Positions 1 through 11,944 of a stretch of DNA of 64,000 nucleotides are shown piece by piece (the first letter of the stretch is position 1; every line of letters begins with the position of its first letter). The position numbers were made by a program, and so were the translations under genes. This DNA comes from Acanthococcus lagerstroemiae (taxonomy: Eukaryota; Arthropoda; Insecta; Hemiptera; Eriococcidae). Location: contig JAJSSI010000021.1 of assembly GCA_031841125.1 (NCBI GenBank), forward strand, positions 128,877 to 192,876, in the 5' to 3' direction. The notes under the pieces are model-generated. The model made no database searches, had not been told where the DNA came from, and was given only the letters and a program-made list of their open reading frames with translations.

Positions 1-317
1 ATACACAGATGTTGAAACAGAAAAGTAGGACTTCATGCAATACAGCTAGAATAGCTTGCTACCCTTAACTAGCAAAACACAGAGGCACAATAATTAATGA
101 ATCCTTTGTCAGCAGGTCACAAGCCAGTAATGCACAACCTCCAGAAAAGTTTACCATTTTGGATATATGTGCAACGGAATCATCAAACTCAGCAAGATTG
201 GCTGTATCGAGCAATTTTACAACCTGTTTACATGGAGCTAGTAAGACATTTACAGAATTAGAATTTGGGAGGTTTATGCGTACCACATAACTACGGTATG
301 TGTTTTCTATCTTTCAG

Positions 318-3300
318 TTAACGAAACAACTCAGCCAATATCAGCAGGAGTACCATTGCTATCTGACATTCTCACAACCACCTCGAGTACAACTAAGCCT
401 CCTAATGAACCCTATGCCAATGTTGCCCGGCAGTTGTTTACTGCTTCTTCTTGTACAAATGAAGCTGGTAATTGATACTTGCAAAACTAGGAACTTGAAA
501 TTAAATGTAGGTATGCTCTGAACTATATGTATTTCGATCTTTCAGGTGTGGAAATAACGTCAATATTAGCTGACGAGCTATCAGTACCACATTATACAGC
601 TTCCCCAAGAACTTCAACGACAGCTCTGTTCGGTGATTCAAATGGACAAGGTAAGATCACTCTCGCAAAGTTATGAATTATAGTACCACTTTCATTTTTT
701 AATGTCATTACCTTGATAAATCGACACTTGAACATTGATTTTGAGATTTAAGACCTGATTCCACATTTTCTTACTTTAAATACCTACTCATTCTGAGGGA
801 AATCATTTTTTTAAATTTTTTTTTAAATTTTTTTTAGAAAACATCTCCTTTCCTATACACGTAAGAGCAACTGATGCAGAGCGAAATACTAGGGAAGTGA
901 TGATACGTTTAGAGGCTGAAGTTAATTCTTTACGAAAAGAGCAGCAGAAATTAATTGAATTAGTGACGAATATGTGGGAATACATATCATCCGGTGCCAA
1001 CATTACCACTGGTAGGTTACATTTTTTTTACATATTATCATATTAGCACCAGTGCTAGGCTAATGGAAATTTCTTGACATGTTTGCTAAGAATTTATTGT
1101 GATGTGAGTCATTTAATTTTGGACATGGTTTAGAACCACCCCTGATATTTAGCAGATATAGCGAAACAATTGTCCAAAACATAATCCTGCACGAAGCATT
1201 TTCAACATTATTATTGCTACTTTTTCCTGTACACGTGAAGCAGGTAATGGATATTTAAGAAAAGAAACATCACAATAAATGAAGAGAAGTTCTCAGGTAG
1301 AAATGAAGTGGCAGATTTTCTGAGAGAGAATGGATGTAGTGGACTGAAGAATAAATTAAGTAATAGACCTTCCAGAAATACAATAAAGAGCTATAGACCT
1401 GCTGATACAGAAATGAAATCTAGACTTGGAGATAGAAATGAAGTGGTAAACCGGTTAGGATACCGTTGAAAAGTAGAATATTTTGAAGAAGAAATGAAGG
1501 AGTAGGCCTTTTAAATTTATTAAGAAAGAATCCATGTCATAGTTCTTCTGAGGCAGAGTGATAGAAATAATTTGTGCACCACAGGAGGAAGTGGCAGATC
1601 TTATGAGATAAGAGTTTACGCCTTCTACAGGAAAAATAAATCAATAGACTTCGTGAACTGAAATGTAATTTTAGACTATCAAGGAGAAAAATTAAATGGT
1701 GATCAGCCAGGAAAATGAATTTGTTACGCTTGGATCCAAAATGAAGAGGTAGATGTCATTGAACATAAAAATTGAAGTGTTAGACCTTCACCCTTCGAAA
1801 AGATTGGAATGACACACAGACTCCGGCTAACCAGTTAAATGGCAAGGCCTTGCGTGACAGGCATTAAAAGTATTAAACTATCTCGAGAAAAGGTCAGTTG
1901 GAGACCTGCTGATGGAGAAATTATTTGGTATATTGCTTTAGTGAAAAATGAAGAGGTATAGTCGCATGTAATGACAGAAAAATAAAATTACTCATAAATA
2001 TGAAATAACTTTTTATATGTAAAAGTGTGAACCGCCACTGTAAAAGCTGATGCAGACTGTTTTTCGGAGAGGAAGAGGGAATTTCATGTACAAATCATTT
2101 ATTACTTGGTTCATTTGCTGGGATGCTTTTCGAATTTCATTTTCCTAAATTTCTTCTTTCTGGGAGGGTTCGGAGTGATAACTTAACCACCCGGGCCATC
2201 TCCCTGCACCAAAAAACAAAAAATAGTAGGCGGGTATATTACTAGATGATGAAGGGCAAAAAGAATACACGACATCCAAAGTTAACTAAGTAAGATTTTT
2301 GAGATCTGTTGATAATATCCTGATAATAATTTATGTTAAAAAATGTACAAATAATTATTTATTTCTCCTTTTCCTCAGCTACCCCAACAGCACCTGAAAC
2401 ACCTAGTGTCGCAAGGAAGCAAAATCCGCCAGTGCGGGTGATGCGGACTCCCGTGGCATATCAGCTACGACGAGAGCTCTGTTTTCCCCTGAAAGACGGA
2501 GCAGCTCTCTTGGATCTGGATTCAAGGATTGACCAGACCTCTCCGTCTTATAATTCAAATACGCGTGAAAAATTGGTAAGTGGGAACAGCCTTGAATTAT
2601 AGTGTACTTATTGTGTCTAACTGTAAATTCTCCATCCTCCCTATATTTCACATTGATTTCAATTATGAACCAGAGGGGAGGAAACTAGAATAGAAATAAA
2701 TTACCGCCTCCCATATGTATAATAGACCTTCAGAGAGGGGTTACCAGTGAAACTAATTAATAAGAAATTTCTTCTATGATATTAATAGTCCAGCAGATAA
2801 AGCCATATTTAGGCAGGCGCCGATATTAATATTTGTGGAGACTTACATTATCAACTGGTTCATTATGTTTTTTTATTTATTTTAGAATCAAGCAGCTAAG
2901 AACTTCGGTATTATCCACCCTGTAACTGATCCATTGCTCTGCACTTTCCCTCTTTTCCATTCCATTCCATTCAGAAGAATGATAAGTTCATATATCTACA
3001 TTTCGTGTTGCAGAAAAGATTCCTGTACTGTTTTAATCCGACGGACAAGCTGGAACCGGGCATGGAACTGCTAAATTCCATGCTTCACAAAGACGGAATT
3101 AGCTGTTCCGTCAAGATCGGCAGTTTTATACAAACTGCGTTTTATGATATGTTCGAAGGTATAATTATTTCATAATGTCTTTAAAATATTTATTTGTGGA
3201 CATACGAGCGAAAATACCTGGGGGATGGAAGCCACGTTGAGCGGGCCACAACAACGAATAAAGTCCTTTAAAACAATATTTATTTTCATTCATTTATTTC

Positions 3301-3968
3301 ATACATCAGTTTATCATGCCATGTCCTGCTGCAATGGCCAGAGGCACGGACGAGGGGGTTAGCCTAAGGGGAAGAGTTGAGTTCGTTGGAGGAAAGAGAT
3401 AAGAGTAGGTGTGTCAGAGAGGACCTCAGGGAGGGTAGGACGGAACGATGAAGAGGATTGGATGGAGTTGTGTTCCGGACAGGTTAGGAGAATGTGAGGG
3501 ATGGTGTTATTATTATTTTTATTATTACCTTTATCATCATCATTATTATCATGAACACAACTGACGTTATCATTATTTTTCTGTCCAATAGAATATTTGA
3601 CTACTTGGACACTTATCTTACCCATGGTGGGTAACGAAGATATTTGGAGAAAAAAGAACAAGAAAAAGCAAATACGCGCCATTGCCCAGCGCTGGCTGCG
3701 TTCGAAGCGCCAAACAGCGAAACGAAAATTAATAAACAATAGCACTGATGAAAATCCAAACAATTCTGCAAGTGTCATCTCCGTTACAGGTGATGAAAAT
3801 CCAAACAATTCTGCAAGTTCCATCTCCGTTGCAGGTGATGAAAATCTAAACAATTCTGCAAATGCCATCTCCGCTGCAGGTGATCTAGTAGTATCATTTG
3901 ATTTTTCACCTACAGGAGATAAAGAGATAGACGCTGCCTTTGAGGAAGCTGGAGTGCAGGGTGCATAG
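318..3968 (+). CDS. Multi-exon gene of unknown function, 3' part (copy 1); possible DUF4806-like
   Basis: Six exons with canonical splice sites keep one reading frame: 318-467, 546-650, 838-1011, 2379-2575, 3014-3158 and 3592-3968. Phases match at every junction (1,1,1,0,1), giving about 382 codons to a TAG at 3966-3968. The start must lie before the window. The order seen is a Ser/Thr/Pro-rich stretch, a likely short coiled coil in exon 3 (around RLEAEVNSLRKEQQKL), a basic linker with FPLKDGAALLDLD in exon 4, a helical segment in exon 5, then a basic tail and three 15-residue Asn/Ser repeats in exon 6. Coiled coil followed by an FPLK-type helical domain recalls insect DUF4806 proteins, but similarity is weak and no function is assigned. 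Phase consistency is the main evidence that the gene is real. Confidence 0.72.
3747..3881 (+). repeat. Three in-frame 45-bp repeats in the last exon
   Basis: Three head-to-tail 45-bp units start at 3747, 3792 and 3837. Each encodes a 15-residue module beginning DENPNNSAS or a close variant. Units differ by a few substitutions and the length keeps the frame. The same three units occur at 22677-22811 in copy 2 with no change in number. Confidence 0.9.
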
Positions 3969-5923
3969 TATGCAGGCGTCAGGTGCTTCTCTTTCACGAG
4001 CTTTCTTTCGGGTCAATGCAATGCTTTCCTCTTCGATCATCATGAGACCCTTCTGGGTAGGTAGGTAGGATATCATAGGAAATAGGGACGATGAACGGGC
4101 AGGATAGGTTACCAGGAATTGTTCCCTTGAGGAAGGAGAAGAATTTTATTTTCTTAGTGTTGAGAGAGGAAAGTGAAATCCTCCACCTCCTTGGAAAAAT
4201 TCCTGGTTGCCTACTCACCGTTTATTTTCCTCTTCCTCTTGGAGATAGTTAATGGAAGTATCTGATAGAAGGTTGGTGGTAAATTTTCTCTCTCTCTCTC
4301 TATCTCTTCCTCCCTCCCTCTCCAAACTGGTCATTTTCCAAATCTTCCACTTCATAGGCAATTCATCCCCGAGTAGGCGGAAGCTTGTGGGGTAATGTTA
4401 TCATACCTGAAATCAAACTATGTAGCTTGATATGTATACAAAAAAATTTGAGAAAACTACTTCTCGGCGCTTTCCGTGAGGTTATCCTACGACGGGGGAC
4501 TGGTAGCGGTGAAGATAGAGAGCTTGTGAGGGTCATCTAAAATGTTGGGGCCTCGTAATGGGTGTCTTGAATACAGTGGAGTAACCAGTCTTTTTTTTTG
4601 GAGGCTGAGGGAGGCTAATACTGGAGCAGAAAGTTCAGAAGCTCATTATTTCGCTTTTCAAGTTTTTTGTACCTGCCGAAACACGTAATGACTAAAAAAA
4701 CACCAGAGGCTTATTATGGGAGACCATAATTTTCAAAAGGTTGATGATCGTAAATTTTCCTGGAATACTTTTTTCCAGAATGATTATTCAGAATTTGTCC
4801 ATGGGCTACGAATGATGCACGATTTCAAAAATAATATTCAGTACATATAATTTTTGTGATTTATTATTCGCAAGATATGGGACAATTTTTTGTAGTTCAT
4901 TGCTCATTGTGGTGAAAACAAAAATGGTCAGTATAATATAATTCTGATTCTCATTTGTGCAGGCCTATGGCATGGGTGATACTAGGTGAGGAAGAAAGCA
5001 GTGAAAATACCTAAACCTAGAAGATGAACCAAGTTGTGCATTTTAAAAATAACAATTTGACAATTGTACTTCAGATTCGGAAATGTTCCTTTTGGGGGAA
5101 TCTTTTGACTTACAGGCTTGTAATTTTCTTGTGTGGAGTATACTCTTGTGCTTTCAATGTCTAGAATTTTTCAAAGTTTCAAAGCAGTTGAATGAAAATA
5201 ATTCCTGAAGCAAACTTTCTTTCTGATGAGAGAATGGGGGGGGGGGAGGATTTCTCGTTTTTCTACTGAATAGCTCGATCTTGATCTCTAGTTCGTCTTC
5301 AAAACAGAATTTAGTGTCTTTGAAAATCTTGGGATGTTTGCGGAACATTTTTCAATTTTGTCCATCGTTTCGTTCAGGTGTATGAGGTGTGCAAAAAAGA
5401 AACTGAATTATGGGGCATATGATGATCGAAGGGAAGCCGCAAGAAAGGAAAAAGGAAAGATAAAATTTCAAGATTTTTGGTAATTGGTCCCATTGAATAT
5501 TCCCGATGCCAACCAACTAAAGACAGTCCTGCTAGTCGAGTAAACAAAGCATTGCAATCATTTTCTAATACGACATATTTATATAGTTGGGTTATTTTTT
5601 GTTCCTTTTTATATTATCCAATAAGCTCTCGGTGTTCATTAAAATTGATTATAACAAATTTTATAGTACTAATGAGTTGGTGTGTTATCATTATTTCTCT
5701 ACTAGCATACAACCATCATTTGTTTTACAAAATTTTAAATAGTGAATATTTTTTGTGATGTGATTTTTAGTGATGTTTTTATACAGCTGTTATATATTTT
5801 AATACACTTTTAAATACGACTTAATCTGATGTATGTTATTATTCCAATTATTACTTGTTTTACAAAATTTTTAATTGCAAAAGCTTTCCATGGAATCTGA
5901 GAAAGGAGGGGCTACAATGAAAG
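3969..5923. other. Non-coding stretch with simple repeats, no gene seen
   Basis: No open frame here has coding character on either strand. The stretch holds a polypyrimidine TC tract near 4287-4322, a G run near 5227-5235 and AT-rich sequence after 5570. A short lysine- and arginine-rich open stretch at about 5378-5470 follows an acceptor-like TTCAG, but I could not link it to a family. The copy 2 equivalent is 22899-24854. Confidence 0.6.
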
Positions 5924-6221
5924 GTCACAAAAATACCACAGTTGTGTCACAACAAGGTCACATGATGGTTAATAATGTGTCATTATAAGCGAGTCATGCT
6001 AATGCCACAAAGTCATATAGTCACAATGCTGCCATCAGTGACTTCTTCAACATAGAGTGACACTGATGACGTCATGCGTCATAAAAACGGCACTAATTAG
6101 TCATTGTGTCATAGATGACACTATTATGGTAAATTTATTTCCAGAATTCTGATTGGTTAAAATTATTGTCACGTCGTCATAAAGTCAGAGTCAGAATTCC
6201 CACGTCACTTCGAGGTCATAT
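5924..6221. promoter_or_regulatory. GTCA-rich tract with a CRE-type palindrome
   Basis: I count 17 GTCA and 4 TGAC tetramers in about 298 bp, where roughly one of each is expected by chance. Spacing is irregular, so this is not a simple tandem repeat. One full TGACGTCA palindrome, the consensus for CREB/ATF bZIP factors, lies at 6067-6074. The tract ends right at the start of the Tigger-type exon at 6229. It may be a regulatory array or the degraded 5' part of that element. The same tract is at 24855-25152 in copy 2. Confidence 0.4.
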
Positions 6222-6228
6222 CTTGCAG

Positions 6229-8103
6229 ATTGGGACGCCACCAAAAGTTAAAGAAAGTCACCCTGATGGATGGCATTATAGTAAAACTGAGAAAGGTTGG
6301 ATGACGGGATTAAGTTTCTTTGAATACATCTGTGAAAAATTTTATCCATGGCTAGTTGCAAAGGGCATGGAGTTTCCTGTAATTTTAATACTGGATGGCC
6401 ATCAGTCTCATTTGACTTTACAGCTGTCCAAATTCTGTTGTGAAAAAAGGATAAGAATTGTAATTCTATACCCAAATACCACATCCATGATGCAGCCATT
6501 AGACGTTGCCTTTTTCTTTCCTCTGAAGTCAAAATGGAGACAATATTTGCGAAAATTTAAGGCAGCAATGAAATTAGCTGTGAATGTCCAGGTACATCAT
6601 GTTCCACTTCTCATGCACTATGTACTCCTTCAGTCTGATTTCACGGATGCTTTGATAAATGGATTTCGTTCCTGTGCGTTGGTCCCGTTTGGAGCCGATT
6701 ATTTTGATTATGCAAAGAAGTTGTTGAAATCGTTAAAGGATACCCCTCAAGTAGAAAATACAGATACAAAAAGTATAAGTGAGGATGTGAGCCATTTGGA
6801 GTACCTTGAAAGAGCTATACCTAGAACTATTTTGGCTAATTTCAAAGAATGCAAGGCAGCAGGTAACGATCTTTGGAGTGGTATTGAGTATTATGGAGCA
6901 CTGTATTCAGTTTGGTTAACCTACATAGATATGAGTAGCAGCAACACAGATAAAGATAGTGGTGTTTATAATCTGAGTGAAAATTTACGAGATGACTCAA
7001 TTCTCTTGAATCTCAAAGATGTTGATGGTAATGGAGTGTATGAAATAGAGACTCCTCTGAATGAGTTGGATTCCACACTTATTCAAAGTTTAGAAGGAAT
7101 AGCTTACCCTCATACAACTGAGGAAGTATGCGGTGAAGAATTGACTACCAAACATGTTGAAGGACTCACGACTTCCTCTCCTTTGCCTCCTGAAGAAAAT
7201 CTGGTTTTTCCTCCCGAGCTTGTGAAAAAATTTACTCCTGTATTACCGCAGCCAGAGAAGATGGGACAAGAAAGCGTGACTGAATTATTGGAAGGAAACT
7301 TTGGTATAAAGCCTGGGCTTGCCAAGAAGCCTCGAAAGCGAAAACCGTTCATACCAGTCATCACTCATCCTTCCTGGATCATGCAAAAAGTGAGTAGGTA
7401 ACTGCTAAAAAGACAAATAGAACAATATTTCATTTAACTATTAATCATTTTTTCTAAATACGTTACAGGAAGCAGGTAGTTTTGATCAACTTGTTGTTTT
7501 CCTTTGAGAACTGGAGGAGGAAGATCGGGACCCAAAGGAGAAAGAAAATTACACTCCATCGCAAAAAAAGAAGTTGAAAAAAGGTTTGTCAGAATGATGA
7601 TGAAACGCCAATGCGATAGTACCTACTGGTTGCAGCACATAGCCTGACATTTTTTTTTTGCTCTTTCTTTGAAGGTCAAAATGCTAGGTAACAGCGATAT
7701 TGATGAACCTATACCACCTGTGAGTAATAAATCCTCTCTGTTGAACGAGCCACCTTCTGTAAAGAGATTCAAGGATAATGCGGATGAAGATACTAATATG
7801 GATGAAAAAGCTGTCCAATGGAATGTTGACAATTGGCTTGTGGTAAAATTCATAATGGAAGATACAAATTCTGATAAAAGATACATTGGTAAGATTTTAA
7901 GCATAGATAACGTTAAAAATTTGTATCAAGTAGAGTGTCTGCGTCCTAAGGTTACAAAGAATGAGTGCGGTTATATTTATACTTACCCAAATGTCAGAGA
8001 TGACGATAATTATTGTGAAGTATCCCAGCTATTATATAAAATAGAGAAACCCACTGAATCTCAACGTGCGTTGAAATTTTCAATCCATCATAAAGATTTA
8101 TGA
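6229..8103 (+). pseudogene. Tigger/pogo-type DDE transposase relic (copy 1)
   Basis: An open frame runs through 6166-7401. Coding similarity starts after an acceptor at 6227-6228 and reaches a GTGAGT donor at 7390. It matches the C-terminal half of a Tigger/pogo DDE_1 transposase: the GWMTG block, LDGHQSH (second catalytic Asp), QPLDVAFF (third catalytic Asp) and a following helical region with a basic RKRK segment. The CENP-B-type helix-turn-helix half and the first catalytic Asp are missing upstream. A following exon-like piece from 7469 has an in-frame TGA at 7505-7507. A further piece at 7677-8103 encodes an acidic linker and a C-terminal small barrel-like domain containing GYIYTYP. It cannot make a working enzyme. 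Confidence 0.85.
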
Positions 8104-8708
8104 ACTACAAACTGAAAAGGGAATAAGTTGGTTTGTAGTCTCAAATTTAAAGTTTTTTGAGGTGCCATAATTGAATTGAATTTTCAAGTTTTGTTTCAAT
8201 GATATTTTTACCAAAGTATTACCTGCTATCTAGTTCTTTTTTGTGAAAGAATCTAGTGCTCAAAGTCGTTGTGTAGTTTTAAGACATACGTTTTCTTAAT
8301 TGAGTTTAAGTTTCAAGATTGTTACTATTGTGATTTTTAAGATATCTATACGTTTGGTGCTACACGTACTTCCTTATTGTTGGTTTATACTTTCATTAAT
8401 TTTTAAGAATTCCATATTGTTGGTTCACATGTACCTACTTTTCATTAATTTTTAAGAATTTTTTCCAAAGTTATGTATTATTTCAATACACAACATCAAT
8501 TCTATGGCGATAAAGCCAAATTACGATAAATTTCCTTGGTATTTCGCTATATGGCATTTCTAAATACATTTTTTTCTTTTGATTATGTATTAACTGCATT
8601 GAAGAGCAAGAAAATTACTAAAATATAGTAAAGTAATAATAAATAGTCCGAAAAAGTGAAAAAATTCGACCCAGAAATGTCAAACGAGCATTCTTTTGTG
8701 ATAAAAAT

Positions 8709-8972
8709 AAAAGTGGCCACAAATGGTAAGATTAGATGGCCACATAAGGACGAAAGTGGCCACAAATGGGATTTTCGAACATTTTTCACATTTCCCTCAA
8801 AAGAAGAATTCGTGGTGTATATTTTCAGATTTAAAATATATTTCCTGGCAGAAGATAGATGTGAGACCCTAATAAAGTGAAAATTAATTTCTGTTTGCCT
8901 CAATAATGATTTATAATGACTTCTCAAAGTTGAAAATTTCTTAAAGTGGCCACAAATGGCGCATCTACCCTA
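8709..8972. repeat. Subterminal iterons at the right end of the Tigger-type relic
   Basis: The motif AAAGTGGCCACAAATGG or a close variant occurs four times, near 8709, 8735, 8752 and 8943. The last copy runs into CGCATCTACCC followed by TA at 8971-8972, as expected for a Tigger/pogo right end inserted at a TA dinucleotide. No matching left end (TAGGGTAGATGCG) is found before 6229, which agrees with loss of the 5' half. Such iterons usually bind the transposase helix-turn-helix domain; that role is inferred here. Confidence 0.6.
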
Positions 8973-9249
8973 CTGTATTATGTATTACTAGGTGCTGAAA
9001 TATTGGTCTTTTAAGTTTTAGTGCACATGGTTCACGAGGAGCCATAATGAAATGATTAATGTACATACTGACACTCCCAATTACCACTGGAGAACTGAAT
9101 TGTGCGCATTCGACTTATTTAGGGGGAGAAAGTACAGGTTTAAATGGGAATACATAAGTACTGAAGAGATTTGTTCGACTTATCTATGATTTTGACTTAC
9201 CAGGGTCTGACTGCATTGGGTGTTTCATCCTAATGGTGTTATGGTTTTC

Positions 9250-10180
9250 AGGCTGTACCATTCTATTCAACAAAAAGCTTATGGAGACATTGAAGATGAT
9301 TACAACACTGTTACTAAAAAAATCGAAGGTATGAATTTAAAAGAATTTGTTGAAACGATGGTCTTTGATGGCAGTCTAATCATAGCAATTTGCACTCCTT
9401 TAATGAAACGTGTGCACCAACTGTGGTCATACTCTTCAGAGATGATGTTTATAGACAGTACTGGTAATTTTGATAAAATGCAGCACCGGCGGGTATTTCT
9501 GTTGCTAACGCATAGTTTTGCTGGAGCCTTGCCATTAGGTGTAATAATAACTAGTACTGAAAAAGGAGATTCCTTAGCAACAGGATTAAAGCTGCTTCTC
9601 AAAGTAATTGGTGAGCAGGCTTGTTTTAAGCGTGCCTCCGAAGGACCTGCGATTGTAATGACTATAATTATTCAACTTCAGAAAGGAATGGTATTGCTCA
9701 AGTGTTTCCAAATGCAAGATTGTTGTTATGCACATTCCACATTCTTCAAGCATTGTGGCGGCATCTTTGGAAGAAAGAAGTTGGAATTCCTGAACTACAA
9801 AGAGCGGAATTGTATACTGTAATACGGCAGCTAGTTTACGAGAGAAATGAAGATGAATTGAATAAGAAATATAATGCTCTCATGCGAATGAACGATTTGA
9901 TGAATGATAACATGCGGAAATACGTCAATGACTTTTATGGGTGATAAAAGAAGACTGGGCTCATTGCTTTAGAACCGATTTGTCCAGGAACAACAATACG
10001 AACAATTACGCCGAAACTACTATGCGAATTTTGAAAGATCGAATATTTGAGCGGCAAAAAGCTTCTAACCTTATTCAGTTAATCGAATTCATTTCTGCTA
10101 AAATGGACAATTTTTACGAAAAAAAGTTGCTTGACGTTGCGGTAGAAAATGCTTTAATTGCCGCACGTTCAGGGATTTAG
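9250..10180 (+). pseudogene. Mutator-like (MULE) transposase relic (copy 1)
   Basis: Three consecutive open frames together read as the catalytic half of an insect MULE transposase. The block MMFIDSTGNFD carries the first catalytic Asp. Then come an ITSTEK segment and, after a frame change around 9660-9700, the helical block LLLCTFHILQALWRHLW (MULE transposases carry a CxxH-like CTFH here). After another break near 9944 comes the C-terminal NNYAETTMRILKDRIF block with the expected Glu. Two frame changes and the missing N-terminal and SWIM regions make it a pseudogene. A polypyrimidine-AG acceptor just before the homology (9240-9250) suggests it was once an internal exon. It is followed immediately by a GAATTC-rich repeat. 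Confidence 0.8.
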
Positions 10181-10181
10181 A

Positions 10182-10410
10182 TTCGAATTCGATTAAAAAA
10201 TTCGATTCTCAACGATTCTTTCCGAATTCGATTCTTTCAAATCCAATTCTTCCGAATTCTTTCCGAATTTGATTCTTTCGAATCGGATACTTCCGAATTC
10301 TTTTCGAATTCGATTCTTTTTGAATCCAATTCACGCGAATTCGATTCAAGTGCTTGCGAATTCGAATTCTTATGCTGTTATCTGTTATGCTTTGGAATTC
10401 GAATTCTCGG
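10182..10410. repeat. GAATTC/GATTCTTTC degenerate repeat (copy 1)
   Basis: About 230 bp of irregular repetition of GAATTCGATTCTTTC-like units, with GAATTC itself present about nine times. It begins at the stop of the MULE relic. Unit length varies between about 10 and 20 bp, so it is a degenerate short-period satellite. Copy 2 is at 29110-29338. Confidence 0.85.
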
Positions 10411-10930
10411 CAGAATTTGAAGCGGTTGGAAGATGGATGATCGATTCTCGTATGAAATTATAGAGTTTGTAAATTGTAAAATTTGTAATTTCTTATTCTA
10501 TTTAGTACTTGTATAGTTGAAGACCGTACTGGACAAAATGGTTTTTTTTTTCTTTTTCTTCTGTTCTCTAGTGTTTGATGTTACTTATAAAACTAATTAA
10601 ATGCGGCTGCGGTATTTTCGGGATGAAAGTAATAATAGTTGAGCAGTCATTATTTTATTTCTTCGCCTGAAATATATTTGACAGTGTTGAATAACGAATG
10701 TATTACAAAAGGTGCAGTATACATTGAAAATTTCAAATAAAAAACTGCAGTTATAAACCAAAGACGAAAGTCGCCAGAGATACTCTTTCATAATACTTAC
10801 TACAAATTTCATTTTTAACACAGTTTTAAATAAAATTCAAGTAATGACTGCACTTGAAGAAGAAAAAAAAAGATAGTCAAAAGACTAAAAGGACGGCCTA
10901 CAAGAAAGTTTTTCCAGAATGATGTACTGT

Positions 10931-11002
10931 ACAAGCCCAGGATTTGAACTTGCTCATTTTAGTGGACCAGTAATCAGAGCAATCGCTCATGCTGCTTACG
11001 CC
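10931..11002 (-). repeat. tRNA-like sequence, possible SINE head (copy 1)
   Basis: On the minus strand the roughly 72-bp segment reads like a decayed tRNA. It has a B-box-like AGTTCAAATCC (complement of 10940-10950) flanked by a weak T-arm, and a GC-containing D-arm-like stretch about 40 bp before it. The acceptor stem does not pair well, so it is not a functional tRNA gene. A tRNA-derived SINE head or tRNA pseudogene is the best reading. Copy 2 is at 29859-29930. Confidence 0.35.
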
Positions 11003-11345
11003 TTGAACACTGTATATATATAAATGATATTTTAAGACTGATTCATTTTGAGTTTTTTGCTTAATATAATTTCCTGTGTTCTTTACTCCATTTCTTAGGG
11101 AGGAACATTAGCCCTAGTTTTTCTATTCCTATATAATGATCTTAATAATTAATGTTACATTGTAGTGTCTTCCTACTAATCCCAAATTTCCACTTCCACA
11201 TCGATGGTGATGGTATTCTTTTACATCATCGTTGCTACACAAAAAATCGATAATCAAATTAAATTACATTTGATGCGTAAGTAGTTAGTACATTGGTGCA
11301 CCCTACAATCACTCACACTTTGTAAAGGAGTGTAATAAGTATGCA

Positions 11346-11549
11346 TGTAAGTTGGATTGTTCTCACTTGAAATAAAAACACGTCGACGTCAATTTTACCG
11401 CTTTATTCCGAAGCAAAATTAACGTGAAGTCGCGAACTCGGGTGACTGTTGAACGAACGATGTGTGCTTCTTGCAATGCCGAAAAACCGAATGCCCACAT
11501 GCACGAAAGAACATGAAACTAGATAAAAATGAGATGTCTCATTCTTACA
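11346..11549 (-). mobile_element. 3' LTR of a minus-strand LTR retrotransposon (copy 1)
   Basis: A 204-bp segment has perfect 6-bp inverted ends, TGTAAG at 11346 and CTTACA at 11544-11549. Read on the minus strand it contains an AATAAA polyadenylation signal. It is preceded directly by a polypurine tract, TGGTGGGGGGA (complement of 11550-11560), exactly as at the boundary between the internal region and the 3' LTR. The integrase fragment at 11945-12590 lies upstream in the same orientation. No 5' LTR is in the window. Confidence 0.65.
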
Positions 11550-11944
11550 TCCCCCCACCAAAACTGGAAAATTGGAGCATGCGATTTTCCAGAATTTTTT
11601 TTTTTCTTTTTTAATATTTTTACAATATGGTAACGCTATATTTACAATGTATCTTAAATTACTTTGCGTTCATAACGTTTTTGATCGGTTTCTTAGTTTG
11701 CCTAATTGTTCGTGGATATTTTCCCTTTGTATCGTATCGTATAATCAAATTCCATCTACAGGTAAGTAATTTCTTATGAAATTCTGACAATCCCTTTTCG
11801 TATAGTCTGATATTCGTACTCTTATATTTAATTGCGATTTGTTGCAGAAATTTTCTATTTGTGAGATGCATTTTCACGTCTGCTGCACTCGTGTGGTAAG
11901 TGTTCTTTCTCTACAAAAATTTGAAGCACATTTTTATCATGTAA

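Noticed and set aside
2885..2907. A 23-nt segment between TTTTAG and GGTATT that could be a micro-exon
   Set aside because: Including it breaks the reading frame between the exons at 2379 and 3014, which join correctly without it.
3359..3997. A 212-codon open frame antisense to the last exon of the unknown gene (also at 22289-22927)
   Set aside because: It mirrors the 45-bp coding repeats and simple TTATTA sequence; the sense exon has matching splice phases and composition.
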